DNA of 64,000 bases from Sphingomonas sp. MA1305 (GTDB lineage: Bacteria > Pseudomonadota > Alphaproteobacteria > Sphingomonadales > Sphingomonadaceae), in contig NZ_RCVT01000002.1 in the NCBI RefSeq assembly GCF_016107325.1, positions 62,001-126,000 of the forward strand, given 5' to 3'. Below are positions 1-8,527 of the stretch, piece by piece. The first letter of the stretch is position 1; each line of letters begins with the position of its first letter. The translations under genes and the position numbers were made by a program. The notes beneath the pieces are model-generated. The model worked only from the letters and a program-made list of their open reading frames with translations. It was not told the origin of the DNA and made no database searches.

Positions 1-182
1 CCGACCTCGCCAGCTGGCAGGGCGCGTCGGCGGCGGAGTTGAAGCCGCACAAGATCGACGGCACGATGGCGTTCATGCTCGAAAGCTGCTGGCCCTATGT
101 CCCCACCGCGCACGCGCTGAGCCACGCGCAGCTCGATTACGATGCGGTGTGGAAGGACTTTCCCAAGGCCAAATTGCCGTGA
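1..182 (+). CDS. hmgA: homogentisate 1,2-dioxygenase, C-terminal end (5' cut by window)
   Basis: Only the last 59 codons are present. They read in frame as a segment containing KPHKIDGTMAFMLESCWPYV and ending at a TGA at 180-182. The KPHKIDGTMAFM stretch is typical of the C-terminus of homogentisate 1,2-dioxygenase, the cytoplasmic iron enzyme that opens homogentisate to maleylacetoacetate in tyrosine/phenylalanine breakdown. The next gene encodes the following pathway step and its GTG start overlaps this stop, which supports the call. The catalytic His/Glu residues lie outside the window, so activity cannot be judged. Confidence 0.85.
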   Translation, partial: DLASWQGASAAELKPHKIDGTMAFMLESCWPYVPTAHALSHAQLDYDAVWKDFPKAKLP

Positions 183-817
183 TCCTGCACGGATATTGGC
201 GCTCCGGCGCGGCCTATCGCGTGCGCATCGCGCTGGCGCTGAAGGGCGTCGGCTACGATCAGGTCAATCACGATCTGCGCACCGGCGCGCAGAAGGCGGC
301 GGACTATGCCAAGCTCAATCCGCTCAAGCTGGTGCCGGCGCTGGAGGTCGACGGGCAGGTGCTGACCCAGTCGAGCGCGATCATCGAATGGCTCGACGAG
401 CGCTTTCCGCACCCGCCGCTGCTGCCCGCCGATGCCTTCGGTCGCGCCGCGGTGCGCGCGCTGGTCGCGACGATCGCGGGCGACACCCATCCGCTGCACA
501 ATCTGCGTGTCCACCAGGCGCTGCGCGAGCGTTTCGGGGCGGACGAGGCGGCGATCGCCGACTGGAACCGCCACTGGATCGCCACCGGCCTTGCCGCGGT
601 CGAGGCGGCGGTGGCGCGCGACGGGCGCGGCTTCGCCTATGGCGACGCGCCGACGATCGCCGATTGCTACACCGTTCCCGCGCTCTATTCGGCCCATCGC
701 TTCGGCGTCGATCTCGCCCCCTATCCCGCGCTGGTCGCGGCGGGCGATGCGGCGGCGGCGCTGCCCGCGGTGCAGGCGGCGCATCCGTCGCGGCAGCCCG
801 ACGCCGATCCGCAATGA
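179..817 (+). CDS. maiA: maleylacetoacetate isomerase (zeta-class GST)
   Basis: A 212-residue glutathione-S-transferase fold protein. The N-terminus (LHGYWRSGAAYRVRIALAL) carries the zeta-class Ser motif that binds glutathione. KLVPALEVDG with its cis-proline and TQSSAIIEWLDE complete the thioredoxin-like domain at about residues 1-80, followed by an all-helical C-terminal domain. The enzyme isomerises maleylacetoacetate to fumarylacetoacetate, directly after HmgA. I chose GTG 179 because it overlaps the hmgA stop (GTGA) and gives the usual length; an upstream ATG at 149 would only add ten residues encoded inside hmgA. The stop overlaps the next start by ATGA, so the three genes form a coupled operon. 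Fumarylacetoacetase is not in the window. Confidence 0.93.
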   Translation: MILHGYWRSGAAYRVRIALALKGVGYDQVNHDLRTGAQKAADYAKLNPLKLVPALEVDGQVLTQSSAIIEWLDERFPHPPLLPADAFGRAAVRALVATIAGDTHPLHNLRVHQALRERFGADEAAIADWNRHWIATGLAAVEAAVARDGRGFAYGDAPTIADCYTVPALYSAHRFGVDLAPYPALVAAGDAAAALPAVQAAHPSRQPDADPQ

Positions 818-1176
818 CCGCCGACACGCGGCTGTCGGCGACGCCGGCGGGCGTCGCGCTCGGCCCGCTCGATGCGATCCCGGACGGCAAAGCACGCAAT
901 TACGTGGTGCAGCTGCGCGCCGGCCGCTTCCACGGCTTCGTCGTCCGCCGCGGCGACAGCGCCGTCGGCTATGTCGACCGCTGCCCGCATGCCGGTGTGC
1001 CGCTGGCGCAGCGGCTCGACGACTATCTGACCCCGTCGGGCACGATGATCGCATGCAGCTGGCACGGCGCGCTGTTTCGCATCGACGACGGGCGATGCGT
1101 CGGCGGTCCCTGCGTCGGCCAGAGCCTGACCGGCTGGCCGGTGACCATCATCGATGGAACGATCGTCACCGCCTGA
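814..1176 (+). CDS. small Rieske-type [2Fe-2S] protein
   Basis: A 120-residue protein with the two Rieske half-motifs: CPHAG at about residue 60 and CSWHG at about residue 82 (C-x-H and C-x-x-H), which ligate a [2Fe-2S] cluster. It is the size of a stand-alone Rieske ferredoxin, with no signal peptide, membrane segment or oxygenase domain. It starts on the stop of maiA (ATGA overlap) and is probably cotranscribed with the homogentisate genes. Small Rieske proteins next to hmgA/maiA are common in alphaproteobacteria, but their electron-transfer partner is not clear. The exact role is unknown. Confidence 0.85.
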   Translation: MTADTRLSATPAGVALGPLDAIPDGKARNYVVQLRAGRFHGFVVRRGDSAVGYVDRCPHAGVPLAQRLDDYLTPSGTMIACSWHGALFRIDDGRCVGGPCVGQSLTGWPVTIIDGTIVTA

Positions 1177-1235
1177 GTCTTTCGCAGGTGCAGCATTGGC
1201 CGCTATGATAAGCGGATCGTCGCGCGGAGAACGTC

Positions 1236-2198
1236 ATGCCCCCTGGTGATCGGCCCAATCTCGCTTCGCTGTTCGGCGGCGCGCTGGCGGCATCCGGCTT
1301 CGGCCTCGCCGGCTATTCCGAATGGGTCGCGCGCGAGGCGGAGCGGCTGGTGCCGGCGGACGGCGTGTTCCGCGAGGTCGCCGGCGCCAGAATCCATTAT
1401 GTCGACCTCGGCGATTCCGCCAAGCCGCCGATCGTGATGATCCACGGCCTTGGCGGCCAGCTGCGCAACTTCTCCTATGCGATGGCGGAGCGGCTGACCG
1501 CGGATCATCGCGTGCTCCTCGTCGACCGGCCGGGCTCGGGCTATTCGATCGCCCATGGCGGTGCGCAGCCGCGGATCGCCGAACAGGCGGCGATCGTGGC
1601 GCGCTGGATCGCCGCGCTCGGCCTGACGCGGCCGCTGGTCGTCGGCCATTCGCTCGGCGGTGCCGTGGCGCTGGCGCTGGCGACCACCGAGCCGGCGACG
1701 ATCGGCGGCCTCGCCCTGGTTGCGCCGCTCACCCAGCATCAACAGGAGGTGCCCGACGCCTTCCGCGCGCTTGCCGCCATCCCGCCGGGCTTCCGCCGGC
1801 TGATCGCGCAGACGGTCGGCACGCCGATGAGCCGGCTGGTCGCCGAGCGGACGCTGCGCGAGGTGTTCGCGCCCGAACCCGCGCCGGCCGATTTCGCCAC
1901 CCGCGGCGGCGGCGCGCTGTCGCAGCGGCCGGGCAATATCGCCGCCGCCGCCGCCGACCTCGAGTCGGGCGGGCGCGACATGCCGGAGATCGTCGCACGC
2001 TATCCCGACGTGGCGATGCCGGTCGGCATCTTGTTCGGCCGCGGCGACACGATCCTTGCTCCTGCGCTGCACGGCCAAGCCACCGCCGCGGCGATCCCCG
2101 GCGCGACCCTGACGCTGGTCGACGGCGGTCACATGCTGCCGGTGAGCCAGCCGGACGTCACCGCCGATTTCGTCCGGACCGTCGCCGCCCGGCTCTAA
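1236..2198 (+). CDS. alpha/beta-hydrolase
   Basis: A 320-residue alpha/beta-hydrolase. Visible landmarks are the oxyanion segment IHGLGGQLRNF at about residue 69, the nucleophile elbow GHSLGGAVAL (catalytic Ser at about residue 139), an acid in ILFGRGD and a terminal HML histidine (DGGHMLPV). A hydrophobic N-terminal stretch (LFGGALAASGFGLAGY) may be a membrane anchor or uncleaved signal. The layout is that of epoxide-hydrolase/haloperoxidase-like hydrolases; the substrate is unknown. The gene is 59 bp downstream of the Rieske gene on the same strand and its stop overlaps the convergent gene by 4 bp. Confidence 0.85.
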   Translation: MPPGDRPNLASLFGGALAASGFGLAGYSEWVAREAERLVPADGVFREVAGARIHYVDLGDSAKPPIVMIHGLGGQLRNFSYAMAERLTADHRVLLVDRPGSGYSIAHGGAQPRIAEQAAIVARWIAALGLTRPLVVGHSLGGAVALALATTEPATIGGLALVAPLTQHQQEVPDAFRALAAIPPGFRRLIAQTVGTPMSRLVAERTLREVFAPEPAPADFATRGGGALSQRPGNIAAAAADLESGGRDMPEIVARYPDVAMPVGILFGRGDTILAPALHGQATAAAIPGATLTLVDGGHMLPVSQPDVTADFVRTVAARL

Positions 2199-2713
2199 TC
2201 GCTCAGGCCCTCACGGTAGCGGCGGGCGTTTGCGACATAGGTGGCGGCGGACAGGCGCAGCCCCGCCACCTCGCTATCGGTCAAGGTCCGGGCGACCCGC
2301 GCGGGCGACCCGATGATCAGCGATCGCGGCGGGAAGACCTTGCCCTCGGTCACCAGCGCGCCCGCGCCGACCAGACAATCGGCACCGATCACCGCGCGGT
2401 TGAGCACGATCGCCCCCATCCCGATCAGGCTGCGGTCGCCGATCGTCGCGCCATGGACGATCGCCCGGTGGCCCACCGTCACCTCGCTGCCGATCGTCGT
2501 CGGTGCGCCGGGATCGGCATGCACCACTGCGCCGTCCTGCACGTTGCTGTCCGCGCCGATCACAATCGGGTCGTTGTCGCCGCGGATCACCGCATTGAAC
2601 CAGACCGACGCGCGCGCGCCGAGCTTAACCGCGCCGATCAACCGTGCTCCCGGCGCCACATAGGCATCGCTCGCTACCACGGGCCGACGATCGTCCAGGC
2701 TGTGCACCGTCAT
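2195..2713 (-). CDS. gamma-carbonic anhydrase family hexapeptide protein
   Basis: A 172-residue left-handed beta-helix protein built of hexapeptide repeats (ARLIGAVKLG, SNVQDGAVVH, SEVTVGHRAIVHG, SLIGMGAIVL). Three histidines of the gamma-carbonic-anhydrase metal site are visible: VVHAD, VGHRA and IVHG. The family includes YrdA/PaaY/Cam-like trimeric zinc proteins; many lack measurable carbonic anhydrase activity. I chose the ATG at 2713 (MTVHSLDD), which matches the family N-terminus, over an ATG 54 bp upstream. It converges on the hydrolase with 4 bp overlap and probably has its own promoter. Confidence 0.88.
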   Translation of the reverse strand: MTVHSLDDRRPVVASDAYVAPGARLIGAVKLGARASVWFNAVIRGDNDPIVIGADSNVQDGAVVHADPGAPTTIGSEVTVGHRAIVHGATIGDRSLIGMGAIVLNRAVIGADCLVGAGALVTEGKVFPPRSLIIGSPARVARTLTDSEVAGLRLSAATYVANARRYREGLSD

Positions 2714-2906
2714 GTCAGCGATCCAACCACTATAATGAAATCGCGGTGCGGTTTCGCACCAATTCAAGGTTAGTCATCAAATCGGCCATGATTAACCCGA
2801 TCTTCAAGTGTTTCGTCCAAAGCGGACTTAGAGACCAGAGGCGGGACGGAGAGACCCCCATGCATCGCCGACGGTACCGTCCCGCTCCAACCCCGAGGAC
2901 CTGACG

Positions 2907-4331
2907 ATGTTTGCATGGTTTGAGAAAGTCGCGCCAATCCGGCTGAAGTTCAAGGTGCTGCTGATAATCCACGGTCTCGTGGCGGCATGCGGCATCGCCA
3001 CCACCTATCTCGCCGCCAAAGCGGATAGCAACCAGTGGATCTATTATGTCGGGATCGAGGCTGCGCTGTTCGTGCTGACCATCGCGACCGTCCTGATCAG
3101 CGGCAAGCTGATCAGCACGCCCTACGTCAACACCGTCGTGCGGATGGAAGGGCTCGCCAGCGGCGATCTCGCTTCGCCGATCCACTATGCGGATTACCAG
3201 GATTGCATCGGCCGCATGGCCAAGGCGATGGACGTGTTCCGCCGCAATGCCGAGGCGGTCCGCGATGCCGCCACCGCGCAGAAGGTGGTGGTCGGCGCGC
3301 TCGGCGAGGGGCTCGACCGGCTTGCCGGCAACGACCTGACCTTCCGCATCGATCAGGCCTTCCCGTCCGAATACGAACGGCTGCGCAGCGACTATAATCG
3401 CGCGCTCGAGGCGGTGACCCAGGCGATGACCGCGGTGACCGAGGCGACCAGCGGCATCAACAGCGGCGCGAGCGACATCCGCCAGGCCTCCGACGATCTG
3501 TCGCAGCGCACCGAGCAACAGGCGGCCAGCCTGGAAGAAACCGCTGCGGCGATGGACGAGATCACCGCCACCGTACGCCAGACGGCGGCCGGCGCGGTCA
3601 AGGCGAACAGTGTCGTCGAGGCGACCCGCGTCGAAGCGGAACAGTCCGGCGTCGTGGTGTCGCGGGCGGTGCAGGCGATGAACGGCATCGAGCGCGCGTC
3701 GAGCGAGATCGGCGAGATCATCTCGGTGATCGACGGCATCGCCTTCCAGACCAATTTGCTTGCGCTCAACGCAGGCGTCGAGGCGGCGCGCGCCGGCGAC
3801 GCCGGCAAGGGCTTTGCGGTCGTCGCCTCGGAGGTTCGCGCACTCGCCCAGCGCTCCGCCGATGCCGCCAAGGACGTCAAGACCAAGATCATGGCGTCGA
3901 CCGAACAGGTCGAATCGGGCGTGCAGCTGGTCAGCGAAACCGGCGAAGCGCTGAACCGCATCATCGCCCAGATCGTCGAGATCAGCACCCTGGTCGGCCA
4001 GATCGCCAGCGCCGCCGAACAGCAGGCAACCGGCCTGCAGCAGATCAACACCGCGGTCGGCGAGATGGACGGCGTCACCCAGCAGAATGCCGCGATGGTC
4101 GAGGAAGCCACCGCCGCCGCGCGTAGCCTGTCCGCCGAAGCCGACGAGCTCGCCCGCCAGGTCGCCCGGTTCAAGATCGGCGGTGATCGCGCCGTCGCAC
4201 CCGCCGCGCCCGTCCACCAGCTCCAGCAGCGTGCCGCCGAGGCCGGCCGGCGCATCGCCCGCTCCGCCGCGGGGGGCCGCCGTGGCGGCGCCGCGGTGGC
4301 GGTTGCCGAGGACGATTGGTCGGAATTCTGA
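2907..4331 (+). CDS. methyl-accepting chemotaxis protein with minimal periplasmic loop
   Basis: A 474-residue chemoreceptor. Two membrane segments (about residues 17-37 and 47-67) are separated by only about ten residues, so there is no periplasmic ligand domain. A HAMP domain (about 70-122) is followed by a second HAMP-like unit (about 125-185) and a long signalling coiled coil with the hairpin tip [21 protein letters not shown]. The last residues, DDWSEF, fit the xWxxF tether that docks CheR/CheB in methylation-dependent receptors. It is the first gene of the che cluster and a paralogue of the next gene; their signalling domains are nearly identical. The stimulus is unknown; it may sense membrane or cytoplasmic cues. 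Confidence 0.93.
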   Translation: MFAWFEKVAPIRLKFKVLLIIHGLVAACGIATTYLAAKADSNQWIYYVGIEAALFVLTIATVLISGKLISTPYVNTVVRMEGLASGDLASPIHYADYQDCIGRMAKAMDVFRRNAEAVRDAATAQKVVVGALGEGLDRLAGNDLTFRIDQAFPSEYERLRSDYNRALEAVTQAMTAVTEATSGINSGASDIRQASDDLSQRTEQQAASLEETAAAMDEITATVRQTAAGAVKANSVVEATRVEAEQSGVVVSRAVQAMNGIERASSEIGEIISVIDGIAFQTNLLALNAGVEAARAGDAGKGFAVVASEVRALAQRSADAAKDVKTKIMASTEQVESGVQLVSETGEALNRIIAQIVEISTLVGQIASAAEQQATGLQQINTAVGEMDGVTQQNAAMVEEATAAARSLSAEADELARQVARFKIGGDRAVAPAAPVHQLQQRAAEAGRRIARSAAGGRRGGAAVAVAEDDWSEF

Positions 4332-4481
4332 TCCGTCGTTCCGAATCGACTCCGTACGTTCCGTCAGGATACGGCCATGATCCGATACACCAATATTGAT
4401 CGGCAATTTCGGATCGCCCCGGCCCTTCCTGGTGGAGCGCCGCGGCAGCCCCGCCGCGCCGCACCGCGCCGCAACGCGCGG

Positions 4482-4497
4482 AGTTGGTCGACCAACT
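4482..4497. promoter_or_regulatory. perfect 16-bp palindrome upstream of second transducer
   Basis: AGTTGGTCGACCAACT is a perfect palindrome in the 279-bp gap between the two transducer genes, 113 bp before the ATG at 4611. It has no T-run after it, so it is more likely a protein-binding site than a terminator. No candidate regulator is evident. Confidence 0.35.
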
Positions 4498-4610
4498 ACC
4501 CGATTACACTCGATTTGGTTGCTCAACGGGTCGTTAAGCAAAGCCCGCAATTTTCCCCCGCTCATGGCCTGTCGGCATCGTGCCGCCGGCCGCGGAGCGA
4601 GGAGGCAGGG

Positions 4611-6038
4611 ATGTTGGGGTGGTTCGAACAGCACGCGCCGATCCGGGTGAAATTCCGGACCATCGGGCTGGTGCAAACGGCGCTGGGGGCGGCGGCGGTC
4701 GCGGTGACGGCGGGGATCGCGACGGGGGCGATCCACAGTTCGCCGTTGATCGAAATCGGCGTCTCCGCGCTCACCGTCGCCGCGATGGTCGCCACGACCC
4801 TGTTCGCCGGCCGCGTCATCTGTCGCCCCTATGTCGACACGGTGGTGCGCATGGAGGCGCTCGCCGCCGGGGATCTGCACAGCCCGATCGCCTATACCGA
4901 CAATCGCGACTGCGTCGGCCGGATGACCACGGCGATGGCGATCTTCCGCCGCAACATGGAAGAGGCGAACACCGCCGAGGCGCAGCGCCACATGGCCGAA
5001 GGCCTCGGCCAGGGTCTCGGTGAGCTGGCGCAGGGCAATCTCGCCTATCGCATCGACGCGCCCTTCCCTACGCAATTCGAGCCGCTGCGCCTCAATTTCA
5101 ACACCGCCATGGCGGCGATCTTCGAGGCGATGGGGGCGGTCAGCGCCGCCGCGACCGGCATCCACAATGGGTCCAGCGACATTCTGCAGGCGTCGGACGA
5201 CCTGTCGCAGCGCACCGAGCAACAGGCGGCCAGCCTGGAGGAAACCGCCGCGGCGATGGACGAGATCACCTCGACCGTCCGCCAGACCGCCGCCGGCGCC
5301 ACCAAGGCGAATGGCGTCGTCGAGGCGGCCCGCGCCGAGGCGGAACAGTCGGGCAGCGTCGTCGCTCGCGCGGTCGAGGCGATGAACGGCATCGAGCGCG
5401 CAGCGGGCGAGATCGGCGAGATTATTTCGGTGATCGACGGCATCGCCTTCCAGACCAATTTGCTCGCGCTCAACGCCGGCGTCGAGGCGGCGCGCGCCGG
5501 CGACGCCGGCAAGGGCTTTGCGGTCGTCGCCAGCGAGGTGCGGGCGCTAGCCCAGCGTTCCGCCGATGCCGCGAAAGACGTCAAGACCAAGATCATGGCC
5601 TCGACGCAGCAGGTCGAATCGGGCGTGCAGCTGGTCAGCGAGACCGGCGACGCACTGACCCGGATCATCGCGCGGATCGGCGAGATCAGCACCCTGGTCG
5701 GCCAGATCGCCACCGCCGCGGAACAACAGGCGACCGGCCTGCAACAGGTCAACACCGCGGTCGGCGAGATGGACGGCGTCACCCAGCAGAATGCCGCCAT
5801 GGTCGAGCAGGCCACCGCCGCCGCGCGCAGCCTGTCCGCCGAAGCGGACGAGCTTGCCCGCCAGGTCGGCCGCTTCAAGCTCGGCGACGCTGCTGCGCTC
5901 GCGACCACCGCCAGCCCGGTGCATCGCCTGCAGCAGCGCGCCGCCGACGCCGGCCGCCGCATCGCACTGGCGGCCGGTGGCGGTCGCCGCGGGGGCGCCG
6001 CGGTCGCGCTCGCCGGCGACGACTGGTCCGAATTCTAA
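4611..6038 (+). CDS. methyl-accepting chemotaxis protein, paralogue of the preceding gene
   Basis: A 475-residue transducer of the same plan as its neighbour: two N-terminal membrane helices with a very short external loop, HAMP units, signalling coiled coil with [21 protein letters not shown], and a C-terminal DDWSEF tether for CheR/CheB. The frame is open 78 codons further upstream, but that stretch has non-protein-like composition; the ATG at 4611 has a good GAGGAGG ribosome site and aligns with the paralogue start ([15 protein letters not shown] versus MFAWFEKVAPIRLKF). The pair looks like a tandem duplication that diverged in the membrane part. It probably transcribes into the che genes that follow. 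Confidence 0.93.
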   Translation: MLGWFEQHAPIRVKFRTIGLVQTALGAAAVAVTAGIATGAIHSSPLIEIGVSALTVAAMVATTLFAGRVICRPYVDTVVRMEALAAGDLHSPIAYTDNRDCVGRMTTAMAIFRRNMEEANTAEAQRHMAEGLGQGLGELAQGNLAYRIDAPFPTQFEPLRLNFNTAMAAIFEAMGAVSAAATGIHNGSSDILQASDDLSQRTEQQAASLEETAAAMDEITSTVRQTAAGATKANGVVEAARAEAEQSGSVVARAVEAMNGIERAAGEIGEIISVIDGIAFQTNLLALNAGVEAARAGDAGKGFAVVASEVRALAQRSADAAKDVKTKIMASTQQVESGVQLVSETGDALTRIIARIGEISTLVGQIATAAEQQATGLQQVNTAVGEMDGVTQQNAAMVEQATAAARSLSAEADELARQVGRFKLGDAAALATTASPVHRLQQRAADAGRRIALAAGGGRRGGAAVALAGDDWSEF

Positions 6039-6065
6039 CCACCCGTCAGCACACGAAAGCCCACC

Positions 6066-6338
6066 ATGCCCGTGCATCCGCTTCCCGCCTCGCTCGACAC
6101 GTCCGCCGCCGGTCCGCTGCGTCACGACCTGATCGCCCGTATCGAGCGGGGCGAGGCGCTGCATCTCGGCGGCAGCGAGGTGACACGGGTCGGGCAGGCC
6201 TGCCTGCAGGTGCTCGCGGCGGCACGCGCCTGTGCGATCGACCGCGGCCTCGGCTTCCGCATCGACGACGCCAGCGAGACGCTGGACCGGATGATCGCCC
6301 TCGCGCGGCTCGACGCCGCCCTCGCCCCGTCCGCCTGA
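6066..6338 (+). CDS. STAS-domain protein of the chemotaxis cluster
   Basis: A 90-residue protein with the beta/alpha pattern of a STAS domain (LHLGGSEVTRVGQACLQVLA). It lies 14 bp before cheA and is clearly cotranscribed. In anti-anti-sigma STAS domains a Ser/Thr follows the third strand and is phosphorylated; here the equivalent position in RVGQACLQ looks like Gln, and the usual preceding Asp is Gly. It may therefore act as a constitutive interaction module, not a phospho-switch. Its partner in the chemotaxis array is unknown. Confidence 0.75.
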   Translation: MPVHPLPASLDTSAAGPLRHDLIARIERGEALHLGGSEVTRVGQACLQVLAAARACAIDRGLGFRIDDASETLDRMIALARLDAALAPSA

Positions 6339-6352
6339 AGGAAGACACGGCC

Positions 6353-8527
6353 ATGAATCTCGACGAGATCCAGCAAATCTTCTTCCAGGAGTGCGAGGAA
6401 GGGCTCGCCACGATGGAGGGCAATTTTGCCGCCGTCCGCCAGGGCGCCTACGATCCGGAGACGATCAACACGATCTTCCGCGCGGTCCATTCGATCAAGG
6501 GCGGCGCGGGCGCCTTCGGCCACGAGCGGCTGCAGGGCTTCACCCACGAATATGAGACGCTGCTCGACCTGGTCCGCAACGGCACGCTGGTGCTGACGCC
6601 GGCGCTGCTTGGCACGATCGTCTCCGCCTTCGACATGCTGAGCGACCATGTCGCCGCGGCGCGCGACGGCACCACGCCACCCAATGACGCAGCGATGCGG
6701 ACCCGCCTGGTCGAGGCGTCGCATGCCCCCGAGCCCGCCGTCGCAGCGGAGCCGGAGCCCGTGTTCGAGCCGGTCGCCGTGGACGTGGAAAGCGCCGACG
6801 GCGATTTTACCCCAGTCGCTGCGGCGCTGGACGATTTCGACGACCTGTTCGCCCTGTGCGAGACTCCGGCGCCCGCGGCCGGGGCGGCAGACGACGGCTG
6901 GCAGTTGCACTTCACTCCCGGACCCGGCGCGCTCGATCACGGCGGCGAACCGTTGCTGCTGCTGCGCGAGCTCGCCGCCCTCGGCGGGGAGGTGGTCGCG
7001 GTTGACCTGTCGGCGCTGCCGCCGCTCGGCGAATTGCATCCGGAACGCAGCTACCTCGGCTGGCAGCTGCACATTCCGGGCTCCGTCGCCGAAGACGACA
7101 TCCGCGGCATCTTCGAATTCATGGACGATGTCGCGCTGACTCTGACCCGTGCGGACGCGGCGCCGGCGGACGACATCGACGATGCGCCGCTGGTCGACCT
7201 GCTCGACGAGCCGGCCCCCACTCCGGTTGCCACGCCCGCCCCGGTCCCGATCGCCTCGGCCGTGCCGGCGGCCGAGCCCGCCGCCGTCGTGGCGGCGCCG
7301 GACGCCGCCACGCCGCGCAGCGCCGCGACCGCGCCGGTGCAGACGATCCGCGTCGATCTCGACAAGCTCGACCGGCTGGTCAACCTGGTCGGCGAACTGG
7401 TCATCACCCAGGCGATGCTGGCGCAGCGCCTGTCGGAGCATCAGCTCGGCGGCATTTCGGAACTGACCGATCTCGATCACCTGACGCGCGAGATGCAGGA
7501 ATCGACCATGGCGATCCGCGCCCAGCCGATGAAGACGGTGTTCAGCCGCGTGCCGCGCATCATCCGCGAGCTCGAGGTCGAAACCGGCAAGCGCGTTCGC
7601 CTGGAGATCGAGGGCGAGATGACCGAGGTCGACAAGACCGTGGTCGAGCGCATCGGCGAGCCGCTGACCCATCTGATCCGCAACGCGGTCGACCATGGCC
7701 TCGAAACCCCCGCCGAGCGGCTGGCGGCGGGCAAGGACGAAGAGGGCGTGGTGACGCTGTCCGCCGCGCATCATTCCGGCCGCATCGTCATCACCGTCGC
7801 CGACGACGGCCGCGGCATCGACCGCAAGCGCGTCCGCGCCAAGGCGGTGGAGCGCGGCATCATCGCCGCCGACGCGATCCTGACCGAGGAAGAGATCGAC
7901 AATCTGATCTTCGCCCCCGGCTTCTCGACCGCCGCCACCGTGTCCAATATTTCCGGTCGGGGCGTCGGCATGGACGTGGTGCGCAAGAACGTGCAGGCGC
8001 TGGGCGGCCGCATCGGCATCAATTCGCATCTCGGCCACGGCTCCAGCTTCGCACTGTCGCTGCCGCTGACGCTGGCGGTGCTGGACGGCATGATCGTCAC
8101 GGTCGGCGACCAGACCTTCGTCATCCCGCTCGGCCATATCGTCGAGAGCCTGCGTCCGGACGGCGACGGCGTGAAGGTGCTCGGCCCGACCGCCTCGCTG
8201 CTCGACGTGCGCGGTTCCTACGTCCCCGTCCACCGTATCGCCGAACAGCTCGGCATTGCCGGCGCGGTGCAGGACCCGACCGACGCGGTGCTGATCGTGG
8301 TCGAATCCGACCATGGCCAGGCGGTGCTGATGGTCGATTCGATCCAGGACCAGCGCCAGGTCGTGGTGAAAAGCCTGGAGGCCAATTACCAGGCGATCCC
8401 CGGTCTCGCCGGCGCCACCATCCTGGGCGACGGGCGTGTCGCGCTGATCCTCGACGTCGATGCGCTGATCTCGCGCTGGCGGCGTGAGCCGCGTCACGGC
8501 GCGCCGGCGCCGGGCCTCGCCGCATGA
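6353..8527 (+). CDS. cheA: chemotaxis sensor histidine kinase CheA
   Basis: A 724-residue CheA. The HPt domain at the N-terminus carries the phosphorylated histidine in AVHSIKGGAGAFG (His46). A P2-like domain (about 180-260), a proline/alanine linker, the dimerisation domain (about 330-395), the ATPase domain with HLIRNAVDHGLETP (N box), DDGRGID (G1) and GRGVGMDVVRKN (G2), and a C-terminal CheW-like domain (about 550-690) follow in order. It takes signals from the transducers and phosphorylates CheY and CheB. Its stop overlaps the cheR start (ATGA). Confidence 0.97.
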   Translation: MNLDEIQQIFFQECEEGLATMEGNFAAVRQGAYDPETINTIFRAVHSIKGGAGAFGHERLQGFTHEYETLLDLVRNGTLVLTPALLGTIVSAFDMLSDHVAAARDGTTPPNDAAMRTRLVEASHAPEPAVAAEPEPVFEPVAVDVESADGDFTPVAAALDDFDDLFALCETPAPAAGAADDGWQLHFTPGPGALDHGGEPLLLLRELAALGGEVVAVDLSALPPLGELHPERSYLGWQLHIPGSVAEDDIRGIFEFMDDVALTLTRADAAPADDIDDAPLVDLLDEPAPTPVATPAPVPIASAVPAAEPAAVVAAPDAATPRSAATAPVQTIRVDLDKLDRLVNLVGELVITQAMLAQRLSEHQLGGISELTDLDHLTREMQESTMAIRAQPMKTVFSRVPRIIRELEVETGKRVRLEIEGEMTEVDKTVVERIGEPLTHLIRNAVDHGLETPAERLAAGKDEEGVVTLSAAHHSGRIVITVADDGRGIDRKRVRAKAVERGIIAADAILTEEEIDNLIFAPGFSTAATVSNISGRGVGMDVVRKNVQALGGRIGINSHLGHGSSFALSLPLTLAVLDGMIVTVGDQTFVIPLGHIVESLRPDGDGVKVLGPTASLLDVRGSYVPVHRIAEQLGIAGAVQDPTDAVLIVVESDHGQAVLMVDSIQDQRQVVVKSLEANYQAIPGLAGATILGDGRVALILDVDALISRWRREPRHGAPAPGLAA

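Noticed and set aside
2730..5222. 830-codon open frame on the minus strand across both transducers
   Set aside because: It is the antisense shadow of two strong chemoreceptor genes; composition is Arg/His/Asp-rich and has no motifs.
6122..8497. 791-codon minus-strand frame opposite cheA
   Set aside because: Antisense of a complete CheA with all motifs; no family features in the shadow protein.
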